From Cohnella faecalis (GTDB taxonomy: Bacteria; Bacillota; Bacilli; Paenibacillales; Paenibacillaceae): 64,000 bases of DNA. The notes below the pieces were generated by a model. That model made no database searches, had not been told where the DNA came from, and was given only the letters and a program-made list of their open reading frames with translations. How positions within the stretch are numbered: position 1 is the stretch's first letter; each line of letters begins with the position of its first letter. The stretch covers positions 1 to 64,000 of the forward strand of contig NZ_QXJM01000017.1 of the NCBI RefSeq assembly GCF_003570905.1. The letters are read 5' to 3'. Both the position numbers and the translations under genes were made by a program. Below, in pieces: positions 47,904 through 59,284 of this stretch.

Positions 47904-50540
47904 TCACTTCATTTCCCTTATCGAATTAGCCAATTCTCTAATCGTAGGAGAATCAAAAACTTTCCATAAAGGAATCTGAACATTTAATTTCTTTTGAATT
48001 TGGTTAACAAGCGTAGTAGCTTTCAAAGAATGTCCACCCAGTTGTACGAAATTATCGTTTACTCCTACGCGGCTAATCCCTAATACCTCCCCATAAATTT
48101 CAGCCAGCATTGATTCCAGCTCATCACCGGGGGCTTCGTACTCGCAGTCCGATTCCACTCCTCCCTCCGGCACCGGAAGCGCCTTCCGATCCAGTTTTCC
48201 GTTTGATGTCACGGGCATCTGATCAACCTGTAGGAAATACGAAGGAATCATGTACCCTGGCAATAGATCGGTCAGATACCTTCTCAGCACGAACGAACTG
48301 ATCCGGTCTTCCGAGACAAAATAAGCGCAAAGATGTTTGGTTCCCGTTTGGTCCTCTCGATCGATAACAACCGCTGATTGGATGGAAGGGAATTTTGCCA
48401 ATTGAATTTGAATTTCGCCCAGTTCAATCCGATAACCGCGTATTTTCACTTGATGATCTACTCTACCCAAAAATTCCATGTTGCCGTCAGGCAGCCAGCG
48501 GGCCAGATCTCCGGTATCGTAAATGCGTTGATTTTCAATAAACGGATTTGCCTTGAATTTGGCGTTTGTCAATTCGGGATCGCCGATATAGCCGGATGCT
48601 AGACATACTCCTCCGATATACAATTTCCCCGGAACGCCTATCGGACTAGGTTGGAATTGATCGCCGAGAATATAGTATTGGGCGTTTTGAATCGGTTTGC
48701 CATAAGGGATGCTCGTCCAACGAGCATCCATACTGTCTATGGGAAAATAGTTGGACCAAATTGTCGCTTCCGTCGCTCCGCCTAAACTAATTACTCGGGC
48801 ATGAGGAAAAATCGCTTTTACGGTCCCGGGCACTGTCATAGGAATCCAGTCTCCGCTTAAGAACACGAGCCTCAAACTCGGACCGGTCCTGTCTTCCAAA
48901 GAATAACTCAACACTTGCTGCAAAGCCGCCGGCGCCGAGTCCCAGAATGTGATCGACTCCGTGCACAAAGCTTCAAACATGGCGTAGGGGTTCGCGAGTT
49001 CTTCATTCGTTGCAATCCGAATGGATCCGCCCGCAGCCAAAATACCGAAAATGTCATACACGGAAAGGTCAAAACTAAGGGAAGTGATGAAAAATAATCG
49101 GTCTTTTTCGGAAACTTCGAAAGTATGGTTGACCCATTCGATTAAATTGACGATCGGCCCGTGTTCCACAAGTACTCCCTTAGGCTCACCTGTTGATCCG
49201 GATGTGAAAATGACATACGCATACGGATGGCGAGATAACTCGACTTGCAAATCCTCGTCGGAATACGCGATTAATTGGTCATTTGTACAAAGCGACACAC
49301 AATTGTCGACAGCCTCGCAGATTGGATTGCTATACAAGCTCACCTGAAGAACACAATCGAGTTCCGGTAGTTCGTGAGAGATTTGTTTGATCCACCCATT
49401 CTGACTGTTGCCGATGAGCACATGACGAATGCCTAACCTTAGAAAAATACGATTCGTTCTGCTCAAAGGCGCGCTTTCATCCACTGGTACATAGATTCCA
49501 CCGGCCTTCAAAATCGCCAACAACGAGATGATCATTTCAAAAGATCGATCCATGGATATTGCCACGAAAGATCCTTCCGTTACGCCCAAGTGCCTTAACT
49601 TTCCGGCTAATTGGTTAGATTTCCTATTCAATTCCGCATAGGTGATACTCGTATCGCTGTCCATGAGCAAGGCAACTCGGTTTGGCGACATCCGGACGGA
49701 ATCCTCGAACAGCTGATGGACTTTTTTGTGAGCTGAGTACTCGACCCTAGTATCGTTGAAATCGAACAGGAGCTGCTTTTTCTCTTCGACGGACAGAATC
49801 TCAATGTCGGATAACGGCTGCTCCGGCGTGTCGATGGCTGCATTTAGAAAATTTGCGAAGTGGGAAACGAAACGTTTCATCGAATCTGCGGCATACAAAT
49901 TCGCGTTAAAATGGATCGTTAGGCCGATGTCGCTTCCTTCTTTGAAAAAACAAAACACTTGGTTCAGTGGAACTTCATCATCCAAAAACGATTGATCGTG
50001 CAAGGATTCCATGACGACGGCGGTATGGTAAAACTCCGGCTTCGCCTCATTCTCATTCGGATATAACGTTCGCCAAATGTGATCCAGTGGAAAACGTTGG
50101 TTATTCCCAGCTTCTGCCAACGTGTTTTGGACTTCCTTCAGCCAATGTCTAAAATCCGGCGAATCGCCTGCATTGCATCTCAAGGGTAGCAATCGGTTGA
50201 TAGGCACGTCCGGCTCTGGGATTTGCGGTTTCAAAACGGCAGTACCCGTCACGACATATCGGCTTCCAGTATATCGATGCAGGACATACATTACGGCAGA
50301 TAACATTACGATATAGGCTCCGAGGTCCGAATGATTGCTTAACTTGTTGATTTTCGAAGTCAGCTCGTATGGCATGAAGGAAGTCACGCTTCCCTTTTGA
50401 TAATCCGAATATTTTCCCAGCGGATAATCTGGAGGCATTTCAGTTTTGGTGGTTTCATCCTTCAGCTTGGATAACCAATACTCCTTCTCTTCATCCAACT
50501 CTCCGCTGGAAAGCAGGACGTTTACCGCATATTGATCCAG
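47904..50540 (-). CDS. NRPS gene B: half condensation domain-A-T (module 2)
   Basis: The frame follows gene A by about 20 bases. A strong AGGAGG (50549-50554) sits eight bases before a CTG at 50540, which I take as the start. The alternative TTG at 50579 lies inside gene A. The protein begins at the middle of a condensation domain (EEKEYWLSKLKDE onward). The N-terminal lobe with HHxxxDG is absent and is not encoded just upstream. Then come A (TSGSTGEPKG; FDLSVYDIF, FWDSAPAAL, FLSGDWIP, LGGATEATIW) with code DLYDFSLIW, close to the Cys code DLYNLSLIW but changed at two positions, and T ([10 protein letters not shown] near the end). With no catalytic histidines its C half-domain should be unable to form a bond. 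The residue may be joined by another enzyme, or the protein may serve as an A-T donor in trans. It is followed 65 bases later by the peptidase. Confidence 0.82.
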   Translation of the reverse strand: MDQYAVNVLLSSGELDEEKEYWLSKLKDETTKTEMPPDYPLGKYSDYQKGSVTSFMPYELTSKINKLSNHSDLGAYIVMLSAVMYVLHRYTGSRYVVTGTAVLKPQIPEPDVPINRLLPLRCNAGDSPDFRHWLKEVQNTLAEAGNNQRFPLDHIWRTLYPNENEAKPEFYHTAVVMESLHDQSFLDDEVPLNQVFCFFKEGSDIGLTIHFNANLYAADSMKRFVSHFANFLNAAIDTPEQPLSDIEILSVEEKKQLLFDFNDTRVEYSAHKKVHQLFEDSVRMSPNRVALLMDSDTSITYAELNRKSNQLAGKLRHLGVTEGSFVAISMDRSFEMIISLLAILKAGGIYVPVDESAPLSRTNRIFLRLGIRHVLIGNSQNGWIKQISHELPELDCVLQVSLYSNPICEAVDNCVSLCTNDQLIAYSDEDLQVELSRHPYAYVIFTSGSTGEPKGVLVEHGPIVNLIEWVNHTFEVSEKDRLFFITSLSFDLSVYDIFGILAAGGSIRIATNEELANPYAMFEALCTESITFWDSAPAALQQVLSYSLEDRTGPSLRLVFLSGDWIPMTVPGTVKAIFPHARVISLGGATEATIWSNYFPIDSMDARWTSIPYGKPIQNAQYYILGDQFQPSPIGVPGKLYIGGVCLASGYIGDPELTNAKFKANPFIENQRIYDTGDLARWLPDGNMEFLGRVDHQVKIRGYRIELGEIQIQLAKFPSIQSAVVIDREDQTGTKHLCAYFVSEDRISSFVLRRYLTDLLPGYMIPSYFLQVDQMPVTSNGKLDRKALPVPEGGVESDCEYEAPGDELESMLAEIYGEVLGISRVGVNDNFVQLGGHSLKATTLVNQIQKKLNVQIPLWKVFDSPTIRELANSIREMK

Positions 50541-50548
50541 GACGAAAA

Positions 50549-50554
50549 CCTCCT
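50549..50554 (-). promoter_or_regulatory. Strong ribosome binding site of NRPS gene B
   Basis: AGGAGG lies directly after the stop of gene A and eight bases before an in-frame CTG, with no ATG or GTG at the right distance. It supports a CTG start at 50540, which is rare. Otherwise it points to a base error in the start codon. Confidence 0.55.
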
Positions 50555-50559
50555 CTCTA

Positions 50560-53500
50560 TTACTCGAATAACAAATCAAGATCGCTTTGGCTTATCTTCA
50601 TCATTTTGAAATCGGAAGGTGTAAACTCCGAAGTTTTCTTCATGGCACAATGAAGTATAATTTTTTTCATGTTACGTACCAGCACTTCTACCCATTCGTT
50701 TACGGCAAAATCGGCAAGCTCAGCGGGGTTATAATGCACGTCGAGCTGTAAGGTTCGATGGCGAAATACGAACCTGAAATCAAGGAAACGCGGATGAGAA
50801 TTTTCGAAACCCTCTTCGAACCTCATGAGGGTGAATATATCGTTTTCGAATATCGCGTCCAAGTCCCCTCCGTAACGAAACCCGACCAATCGTCGGTTTG
50901 GTTCCTCAAACTGTTCCAGCCGTTCCTGCAATCCCCCGAGGCTTTGACCGTCTTTCAGCACACCTCTAATCTGTTCTTTGACTTCCTTTATCTGGTCATG
51001 AAGGTCTGTTGAATGGACTTGAAATACGGCAGGGTAGATAGGAGCCAAGCAGCCGATCCCGCTGACCTCATCTTCGGTTACGCTCCCCCCTCTTTCTCCG
51101 AGATCGATTTCAACCCCAAATGCAAGAGGACTTAACCGTTCATGCATGGTCAAGACCAACGCGATGATAAGCAATTCTGCCGTTCTCGTATGGTAGGCAT
51201 GATTGGCTTCAAGGAGTTCGTTTGCATCAATTCCTAACGAATCATAGGTTCGTTTACCGGATCCTTGATTTCCATTCGCAGGTTGGAGGTCTATTGAACG
51301 AGGGGCAGCCAACCGTGCGGCTTCTCCGTTCAGATGTAAGCGAAGCATCGTTGAAAGATCTTTCGACAAGATGCCCCACGAATCGAGATCCATGACCAAA
51401 CGGTGAGCCGACAGCATCAGATGAGCAATCTGTCCGTCTTCACCCGCAAACATGCAAGCTTGAACCACATTTCCTCTATCGAGAACGAGGCTCGATGTTG
51501 ACCTCACTCTGGCTTCCTCCATGATTTTCGAAAGCTCTGCCAACCCGTAGTCGGACAAGGTTATCAAATCGATTTCCGGTTCAAGCGGCGGCTGTGAGTT
51601 ATCCAAATAGAAATCTCCCGTATCATCATCTAGCCGAATTCGAAATAATTGATGATGCCGTATGATCTCGAGAAGGATCCTTTTCAATTCCGATCCCTCT
51701 ATCGGAACTTGTAACTGCAAGAATACCGATTGGTGACGTTGATTGATGTAGGGCAACCCCCGGGCCATCAGCCATTCCATCGCAGGAGTCTTTTTCACGA
51801 TTCCACTGAATTGCGATTGGACGAACGACATGTCCGCGTGTTTGACGCTTGATACGATATCGGAAATCGAATTCGAATATATGATGTCCTTCGTTTCCAG
51901 CAGAATGCCGCTTCCGTGCAACCGATTGATGAGAATTAGCGCTTTGATCGAGTCTCCGCCGAGTTCGAAGAAATTGCGGTCCGGGTAAATATTCGATAAA
52001 TTCAGCAGTTCCTGAATCTCAGTCATTACCGTTTGTTCTGTCCTTGAGGTTGATATGTAATCTGATGTCGTTTTGATCTCCCGGCCGATCGGTTCGGGCA
52101 ACGCTTTTCGATCGATTTTTCCATTCGGAGTAAGAGGGATAGCATCCATTTTCATAAAGCTAGTCGGAATCATGTAAACAGGCAACACTTCGCTGAGATT
52201 TGCCCGAAGCTCGTTATAGCTCAGTTGTCTATCCGCGCTATAGTAAGCGCATAAATACGTACTTTCATTTTGGGTAACAAGAAGAACTGCCGCTTCCCGT
52301 ATCGCCTCTATATCTAACAATCGCGCTTCGATTTCTTGTGTTTCGATCCGGTATCCATGGAACTTGATCTGCTGATCCATTCTCCCTAAGTACTCTATAT
52401 TCCCATCAGGGAGCCACTTTACAAAATCGCCCGTCTTGTACATCCGCTCGCCGGACACGAATGGGTCGTTCACGAACCGCTCTTGCGTCAATTCCGGCCG
52501 ATTTAGATATCCTTCGGCTAAACCGGCCCCACCAATGCATAATTCCCGGGAGTTCCAATCGGTATAAGCCGATTCCCGTTATCCACAATATAAACTCGCG
52601 TGTTGACTAATGGCGAACCGATATGGATGCAGGCACCGTCATTTTCCGTTAATTCGCCCATCGTACACCATACAGTTGCCTCTGTCGGCCCATACATGTT
52701 GAATATTCTGGCATTCGTCGTTTTTTTAAGCTTCTGAAGCAATGGAAGAGGGAATGCTTCTCCGCCGACCAAGAGAACCTTTATTTTGGATAAGGCAGAA
52801 ACCAAATGAACATCGTTGATCATGATATTTAATCGGGATGGCGTCGTTTGCATCAAATCGATATCGTTCAATTCGATAAGTTGAGACAATTCATATAAAT
52901 GGTCCCTTTGCTCATCGCTGACCAACACAATCTTCAATCCGCAAGCGAGGGGAAGCAACGACTCCAAAACAAAGATATCGAACGATATCGTCGTTAACGA
53001 CAAAATCGAGCGGAATTTTTGAAGAGGAATGCGCTGCGTTACGCCGGCGAAAAAATGATATATAGCTTTGTGACTGACCATGACTCCTTTTGGTTTCCCA
53101 GTGGACCCGGAAGTGTAGATCAGATACGCCAAATCGTCTGGTTTGCCGCATGTGTTATTCGGATTCGTATCCTCTTCCATTCCCGTGACAGCCGTTTGAC
53201 GAATAAGAAGTTGTTCAACATTGTCGAGCTTTCTGCCAAGATGAGGCTCTGTGATCAATAAACATGCCTTGCTGTCAGCAAGCATAAATGCGATTCTGTC
53301 CTCGGGAAAATCGGGGTCGATCGGAAGGTAGGCACCTCCGGCTTTAGATATGGCCAATAAACTTGCGATCAAATCAATAGACCTTTCCATCATGACCGCT
53401 ACGATCGTGTTCGAAGAAACTCCCTTACCGCGCAACAAGCTGCTCCATCGGTTCGCCTTCTCGTCAAGCTGCCGATACGTGATCGTCTCGTTGCCGCAAA

Positions 53501-54937
53501 TAACGGCAATTCGTTCGGGCGTCCGCATCGCCTGTTCTTCGAAAAGCGAAGAAAATTTCTTATATTGCGGAATATCCGCGGTGTTCGACATAAATTGCTG
53601 CAAGAGAAGCATGGTTTCTTCAGGTGTCACGACATTCAGTTCGCCTATCGGGACGGAAGGATAGGTTACGATTTGATCCACGAGCGCTTCCAAGCAACCG
53701 AATATTCCGCTTACTTGCCGGGCGGTGTAATCCTTTACCTTGTATTCGAAATCCAATCGCAAGCTTCCGGATTCATACCAATCCTTGATGAGCAAATGAA
53801 GCGAATAGATCGAATGACCCTGGAAAAATTCCTCGTTCTCGATCGTAATCCCTCAAGCTGGTCAACCAACTTGGCGTTGCTATAATTCACGCATATTTGA
53901 AACAATTGGTCGTAGCCTTTTCTATGCAATTCCAGGTCTTTGACCAACAAATCGAAAGGATATTTCTGATGGAAAAAGCACTGAATCAACTCTCTGTTCA
54001 CTTGATCGAATAATGCGATAGTGTCTTCGTTTTCGCGAATCTGTTTTCGGAAAGGCATCATATTGACAAACATTCCGAAAATATTTTTTTCACGTTTTCC
54101 CGACCGGTTCAAGACCGGTGTGCCTACGATAAGATCTTCGTTGTGCGTCGTCCTGAACAGGTAAATGAGCATGATCGTCATAAAGAACGAATTCATGGAC
54201 AAGTTATGTCTCTTAATAAATTGTTTGACAAGTTGCGTCTTGGCTTCATCCAAAAAGAATGTCATTCTCTCCGCCCGAATATCATCCGAGCTTTTCACAA
54301 GGAAAGCGTCAGGCAGCTCAAGAAACTTTTCTCTCCAGAACGTCTTATCCTTATGAAATCTGTCTTTCGTCTGTAGTTCCTTCTCTGCCGGAATATAGGC
54401 TTCAAAAGAATATTCGCCAAGAGAGTCGGGCTCCGAATGGTCGATAAGGCGACCGTACATCTCGCACACTTGACTGGTGAGGATATTCATCGACCAGCCG
54501 TCCGCGATCAAATGATGAAATTTGACGAAATACCCGCACGTATTGGGATTAAGCCTGAATAAAGCTATATAGAAGAGGGGGCTTTCAATCAGTTCAAATC
54601 CTATGGATACTTGCTCTGCCACCCATTCCTTGTACCTGGATAACGGGTCGATGGCGAAACTGAAATCGACATACTCGATTTCGGGTGTATCATCCTTGGA
54701 GAAATATTGCTGAACTTGGCCCTCGACTTCCACGAATTTCAATCGTAGGGAGTCATTATTGGAGATAAATCGTATAAGAGCCTGTTCAAGGCGTTTGAGA
54801 TCCGTATGTCCCTTGAACGTAATCGTCCCACCTAGATTAAACAGCGGGGTCTTGGGATACAGCTTTTCGATATACCAAATCCTGTTTTGGGCATGTGTAA
54901 GAGGGTAATAACGTTGTTGTTGGTCCGGTTTCATCAT
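50560..54937 (-). CDS. NRPS gene A: starter C-A[Gly]-T-E (module 1, two frameshifts)
   Basis: The ATG at 54937 follows GGGGGT. The frame breaks near 53850 and near 52552 (CCCGGGG to CCCGGG). Two added bases restore 4380 bases, a whole number of codons (about 1459 residues). The N-terminal YYPLTHAQNRIWYIEKLYP resembles the starter condensation domains of surfactin-type synthetases, which attach a fatty acyl chain; HHLIADGWS is near 142. A has TSGSTG near 609 and code DILQLGMVW, a glycine signature (FDIFVLESL, LMQTTPSRL, LLVGGEAF, NMYGPTEATVW). T (ELGGDS) is near 994. E covers about 1070-1459 and reads AHRLVMDLDSW: the second, catalytic histidine of HHxxxDG is Arg and the Gly is Leu, so it should be inactive. 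The expected first step is N-acylation of Gly1. The gene starts five bases after the DUF98 stop. Confidence 0.87.
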
Positions 54938-54941
54938 TCGA

Positions 54942-55466
54942 TTACCCCCGTATGGCGAATGTGTCTTCCACAGGTAAATAGTCGGGATGAAACGATTCAT
55001 GAATATAAAAGATCGGTTCCCGGGATAGTTCGAGCAAATAGTGTTTAAAATAGCAAACTCGTTTGCGGCCGTCGATTTCCTGTTCGATCCGTCCGTCGCC
55101 GATAAGGTGCCGGTGATGTTCGATCCGATTGTTCGCGATCTGTTTTCCCAACGGAATGTCTCTCGTGCACAAAGTTTCGTACAAGTTTTCCTGACCGAGA
55201 GGTACGCGCATTACCAAGTAATTAAAAGATACTTTAATACGTTCGTCTGTTTGTAATGCAGATCGCCTAATATAGAGCCTGTCCGTCGACTCCGTCTGCA
55301 AATGCGCCAAAATATCGGGATGAATTTCCTCGCGCGATGCCAAGTATTGGCCTGTAACCTCGACGGTGAGTTTCCTGTCGAGAAGACTTTCCAGCAACAA
55401 GGTGGTTGATCCGTCGCTGCGCAGCAGCATACGGACTACGGCTCCGTCAGTTGACGTTCGCAACAT
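54942..55466 (-). CDS. DUF98 / chorismate pyruvate-lyase-like protein
   Basis: This 174-residue protein starts at ATG 55466, seven bases after AAAGGAG and 20 bases inside the end of the ABC transporter gene. The pattern (RMLLRSDGSTTLLLESLLDR near the start, IPLGKQIANNRIEHHRHL in the middle, then a C-terminal beta region) matches the chorismate lyase-like family PF01947, whose members release pyruvate from chorismate to give 4-hydroxybenzoate. The match is by recollection of the family pattern and is moderate. If right, the cluster could make a hydroxybenzoate building block. No aryl-activating enzyme is visible in the window, so its use is unknown. It sits five bases before NRPS gene A, which makes a role in the starter unit attractive. 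Confidence 0.6.
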   Translation of the reverse strand: MLRTSTDGAVVRMLLRSDGSTTLLLESLLDRKLTVEVTGQYLASREEIHPDILAHLQTESTDRLYIRRSALQTDERIKVSFNYLVMRVPLGQENLYETLCTRDIPLGKQIANNRIEHHRHLIGDGRIEQEIDGRKRVCYFKHYLLELSREPIFYIHESFHPDYLPVEDTFAIRG

Positions 55467-57323
55467 CGATGTACTCCTTTCTCGCGATCCTTCCGGTTTG
55501 CGTATCCGCCGAGCGACCCCATAACCGCCGATACAAATCCGATTCGCCGTTCAAAAGTTCCTGATGTGTTCCTTGTTGTACGATACACCCATGCTCCATC
55601 ACGACTATTCGGTCCGCATCTTGCACCGTTGTCAGTCGATGGGCAATCATCAGTAGCGTTCGGCCTTGTTCCTTGGCCGACTTTGTGATCTCCTGCATTA
55701 TCTTGTATTCGGTTTCCATATCGAGTGCAGACGTCGCCTCATCAAATATCCAAATCGGTCGATCAGCCAGCATGGCACGGGCAATAGCTAATCGCTGCTT
55801 CTGTCCACCGGAGAGCAAATTACCGTATTCCCGAAGCGATGTATCATATCCATTTGGCAGCGCTTCGATGAATTCCTGCGCTTGCGCGATGCGAACGGCT
55901 TCCAATAACTCTTCGTCACTTGCACTCGGTCGAATGATCATCAAATTCTCTCTTACGGTTCCCGGAAATAAGAAGGAGATTTGCGGCACATAGGCTACCT
56001 TAAGACGTGCATGTTCCGCATCGTGCAGCGGATTAAGACCGCCAATGCTGACCTCGCCCCACGTAGGAAATAATAATCCCGCCGCAAGTTTGGCCACAGT
56101 CGATTTGCCGGAACCGCTTGGTCCAACAATGGCCGTGAACGATCCGGGTTGAGCTTGCAAATCAAAAGGCTCCAACACTTCTTTGCCAAGAGAAGGCTTT
56201 AGCCCTTCAACACCCAACTCTGCGTCAGCGACATCCAATGACGCATGTTCCGGTAGGAGAATCGGGTATCCGTCAACCATAATCCCGGGTTCCCAGTGGT
56301 CAAGTCCGAATCCGGCAGACGGATCTTCGTCGGCTCTTTCTCAGCCCGCTCGAGTGCCATCATACGGACGGCTCCTCCGAGCCCTCCGTTTATTTGTCCC
56401 AGAACACCGACCAGAGCCTGCATCGGCTGGATCATCTGGCTGATCAGCATGAAGAACACCATCAGGGAACCAATCGGCATGGAGCCGTTGACGGCCAACC
56501 AACCGACCACCAATAACATCACGATCACCATCATGTTCGAAATGGCTGAAGTTACAACGGATATCCATTGCTGCCACCACATTCTCTTCATGTACATCTT
56601 GTTCAACCGGGCTCGCTCCCCGACGAAGCTCTCTGTCATCCATTCTTCGATCCCATAGGCGCGAATCGTTTCGATCCCTTGGAGCGTTTCCTGTTGATAC
56701 TGTCGGACAACGGCTTCCTGTTCCGCGACTTCGTAACCGATACGTTGAAGTCGATATCCTAGTGAATGGCTCAATACGATGATCACAGGTGCAATCATCA
56801 AGATTAGCAACGCAACCTGCCATTGAAGCCACATCATATACACGGAAGCACACAATATCACTATGAACAGATTACCCATATCGTCTAGGACCAAAGTCAA
56901 CAGCCCAGTGGTACGACTGGAATCACTGGTCACCCGTTGCACCAGATCGGAGGAATGGGACCCTTGGGCTCGTTCAAGCGGCAATCGCTGCGCTTCGTCT
57001 GCAAGACGCAGCGTCACGTCGCGGTTCAGTCTCGTCATGGCAACAAGCTTCAAATACACGCCAAGCATATTCAGCCCTAACAAGAAAAAAGTTACAGCCG
57101 TGCAAACCAGGACGAGTGCTTGAATATATCCGTATTCACCTTGCTCCAGCTTTTGATAATAAATCGAGACCCCGATGGGAACCAAAATATGGCTGAGCGT
57201 CTGCCCGAGACATAACAGCAATGCGAAAATATACATAAGACGATTCGGACCAAGCCGTTCCCACAACAGAGGTATTACGTCGCCTATACGAGGCTCCTTG
57301 GCGGCTGATGCCGTTTGGATCAT
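55447..57323 (-). CDS. ABC exporter half-transporter 2 (one frameshift)
   Basis: The start ATG at 57323 shares its A with the stop of the first transporter (TGATG). The permease half (MIQTASAAKEPRIGD onward, six hydrophobic helices) lies in one frame (57323-56199). The ATPase half (56280-55447) lies in another and carries Walker A GPSGSGKST, signature LSGGQKQRLAIARA, Walker B WIFDEATSALD and H-loop IAHRLTTV. Joining WVLKG to KPSLGKEVLEPFDLQ near 56205 by one base gives 626 codons, the normal length for this family. It probably works as a heterodimer with the neighbouring transporter to export the peptide product. Confidence 0.87.
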
Positions 57324-59101
57324 CAAATATCCACCCTCTCCACCTGATGTTCCCATTCTCCCCTGCGAACCATTGCGGCATAGCGACCAGCTTTGGCCAT
57401 CAACTCTTCGTGTGTGCCGTACTCCGTGATACAGCCTTCTTCCATAACGACGATGCAATCCGCGTTTTGTATTGTAGATAGCCGATGGGCGACAACTACT
57501 ACGGTACGATCGACCATCAATTTGCCCAACGCTTCTTGCAAAAGGTGTTCGTTCTGTCCGTCCAGTGCCGAAGTCGGCTCATCCAACAAAAGGAATTCCG
57601 GATTGCGGACATAGGCTCGGGCCAACGCGATCCGTTGCCGCTCCCCACCGGACAAACGAAGTCCCCGTTCACCCAATCGAGTCTCGTATCGATCCGGCAA
57701 AGCTTGAATAAATTCGTCCGCTTGAGCCAATTCCGCCGCTCGGCGAATTTCTTCCGGCGTCGCGTTCAGACGGCCGACCCGAATATTGTCGAACACCGAA
57801 GCGTCGAATAACGTCGTGTCTTGAGGGACGTAAGCGGTCTTTTTCCTCCACGTGCCAAGCGTTTGCCGGTCAATCGCAACCGATCCGATGCGAATATCGC
57901 CCGCTTCCGGCTCATACAGACCGAGAACAAGCTTGAGAAGCGTACTTTTTCCGCCTCCGCTCGGACCGACCAATGCGGTAGTTGTCCCTTGCTTGAAGAC
58001 GACCGATACGTTCTGCAGCACAGGTTTGCCCTCTTCATATCCGAAGGATACGTTGTCTACTTCCAAGTCGCCGTAATCAGGCAATGGCGCATCCCCTTCC
58101 GTCATTGGCTTCGCGTCAGTGGGATCAACCATCTGAAAAACGCGTGCCCCATGCGCCAAGGAATCCTGAATCGCAGCCCACATGTTGGCAAGATGGGCAA
58201 ACGGATAGAACAAGCGATCATAGGCAATCATGAACGCCGCGATAACTCCAATCTCCATGTTGCCTTTCATCACAAACCAAGCGCCGACACTGAAAATATA
58301 AATTTGGCCTATCCAACTGCCGGCGAAAATCGTCAACCCCGAAGCGGTTAACCACATATAGACGCGGATACCGCTACGACGCGTGACCTCCACTTGTTCC
58401 CGCCAACGGGCATTAAAAGATTCGCGCAGACCGAAACTTCGCACGACATCGGCGCCTTGCATCTGATCCTGCAGCCTTGAATCCTGAATCGCTTGCGACT
58501 CGTTCATCGTCATCTGCCATTTGCGAATCGATTTTCCCATTAGGTTGCTAAGCAATGGAAACAGCAGAGAACTCGCCAATGCGCCTGCTACGAGCCCCCA
58601 TGAAAGGACCGACAAATATACCAATAAAATAATGATCGAGAGAACTTGTTCTAGCAGTTGTGGGATCCGCTGGTTCAGGCCTTCTTGGGCAGCGACAGCG
58701 GATCCGTTCAGACGATTGATCTTGTCTCCTGTATGCCAATTTCCGAAGGTCCGAAGAGGCAGGCGAATCAACCGTCCCAGCACCTCACGCTGCAAATCCA
58801 GCGTTGACCGAATGGATAATTTCTGCATTGACCATGCCCGCAACAGAGCGAGTACCATGCCAATGAAGAAGACCGCGGCCAGCATCGCTGCCGCGGACAA
58901 CATCCCTGAAATGGAGCCGAATTGTACGGCATTGAACAAGCGGCGCATTCCTTCGGCCACTCCCGTAGGCAGCGCCGCGGATGCTATAATGATGACCAGA
59001 AGCAGGGAATAGCTCGTCCAATAGGAACGCGCCCATACAAGCAGCTTTCCAAGCACGAGTGCCGGCCGGATCGGATCGAGAGCGCTTTTCGTGTGATTCA
59101 T
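57323..59101 (-). CDS. ABC exporter half-transporter 1
   Basis: This 592-residue protein is a membrane domain followed by an ATPase. The start is ATG 59101, five bases after GAAGGGAG. The longer frame from 59158 has no such site. Walker A is GPSGGGKST, signature LSGGERQRIALARA, Walker B FLLLDEPTSALD and H-loop VAHRLSTI. It is the first gene of the operon and is translationally coupled to the second half-transporter, so a heterodimeric exporter (possibly also giving self-resistance) is likely. If the S12 peptidase acts outside the membrane, this pair would deliver its substrate. Confidence 0.92.
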   Translation of the reverse strand: MNHTKSALDPIRPALVLGKLLVWARSYWTSYSLLLVIIIASAALPTGVAEGMRRLFNAVQFGSISGMLSAAAMLAAVFFIGMVLALLRAWSMQKLSIRSTLDLQREVLGRLIRLPLRTFGNWHTGDKINRLNGSAVAAQEGLNQRIPQLLEQVLSIIILLVYLSVLSWGLVAGALASSLLFPLLSNLMGKSIRKWQMTMNESQAIQDSRLQDQMQGADVVRSFGLRESFNARWREQVEVTRRSGIRVYMWLTASGLTIFAGSWIGQIYIFSVGAWFVMKGNMEIGVIAAFMIAYDRLFYPFAHLANMWAAIQDSLAHGARVFQMVDPTDAKPMTEGDAPLPDYGDLEVDNVSFGYEEGKPVLQNVSVVFKQGTTTALVGPSGGGKSTLLKLVLGLYEPEAGDIRIGSVAIDRQTLGTWRKKTAYVPQDTTLFDASVFDNIRVGRLNATPEEIRRAAELAQADEFIQALPDRYETRLGERGLRLSGGERQRIALARAYVRNPEFLLLDEPTSALDGQNEHLLQEALGKLMVDRTVVVVAHRLSTIQNADCIVVMEEGCITEYGTHEELMAKAGRYAAMVRRGEWEHQVERVDI

Positions 59102-59255
59102 GAATTCTCCCTTCGTAAATATTCGAAATGGCAGGGCAATAGTTTCTTTATGAAACATTCGGATGTTGATTTACCGCACCCGAACGTAATCGCTTTGCTA
59201 CAGGTTCGACGGGTAGTTCACCGACTTCCTGGCGGATTCTTCGATTAATCGGGTA

Positions 59256-59284
59256 AGTGTATGTAAAATATATTCTCTTGACAA
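59256..59284 (-). promoter_or_regulatory. Candidate sigma-A promoter of the NRPS operon
   Basis: On the minus strand TTGTCA (59279-59284) and TACACT (59256-59261) are separated by 17 bases, five of six and four of six matches to consensus. This gives a leader of about 150 bases before the ATG at 59101. It is read by eye only. Confidence 0.35.

Noticed and set aside
50560-54937. Reading of module 1 as an Asn-loading prodrug module of the colibactin type
   Set aside because: The specificity residues are DILQLGMVW (glycine), not DLTKLGEVG (Asn), so the parallel rests on the peptidase only.
57324-57458. Upstream extension of ABC transporter 2
   Set aside because: It overlaps the first transporter in another frame; the ATG at 57323 is coupled to the stop codon.
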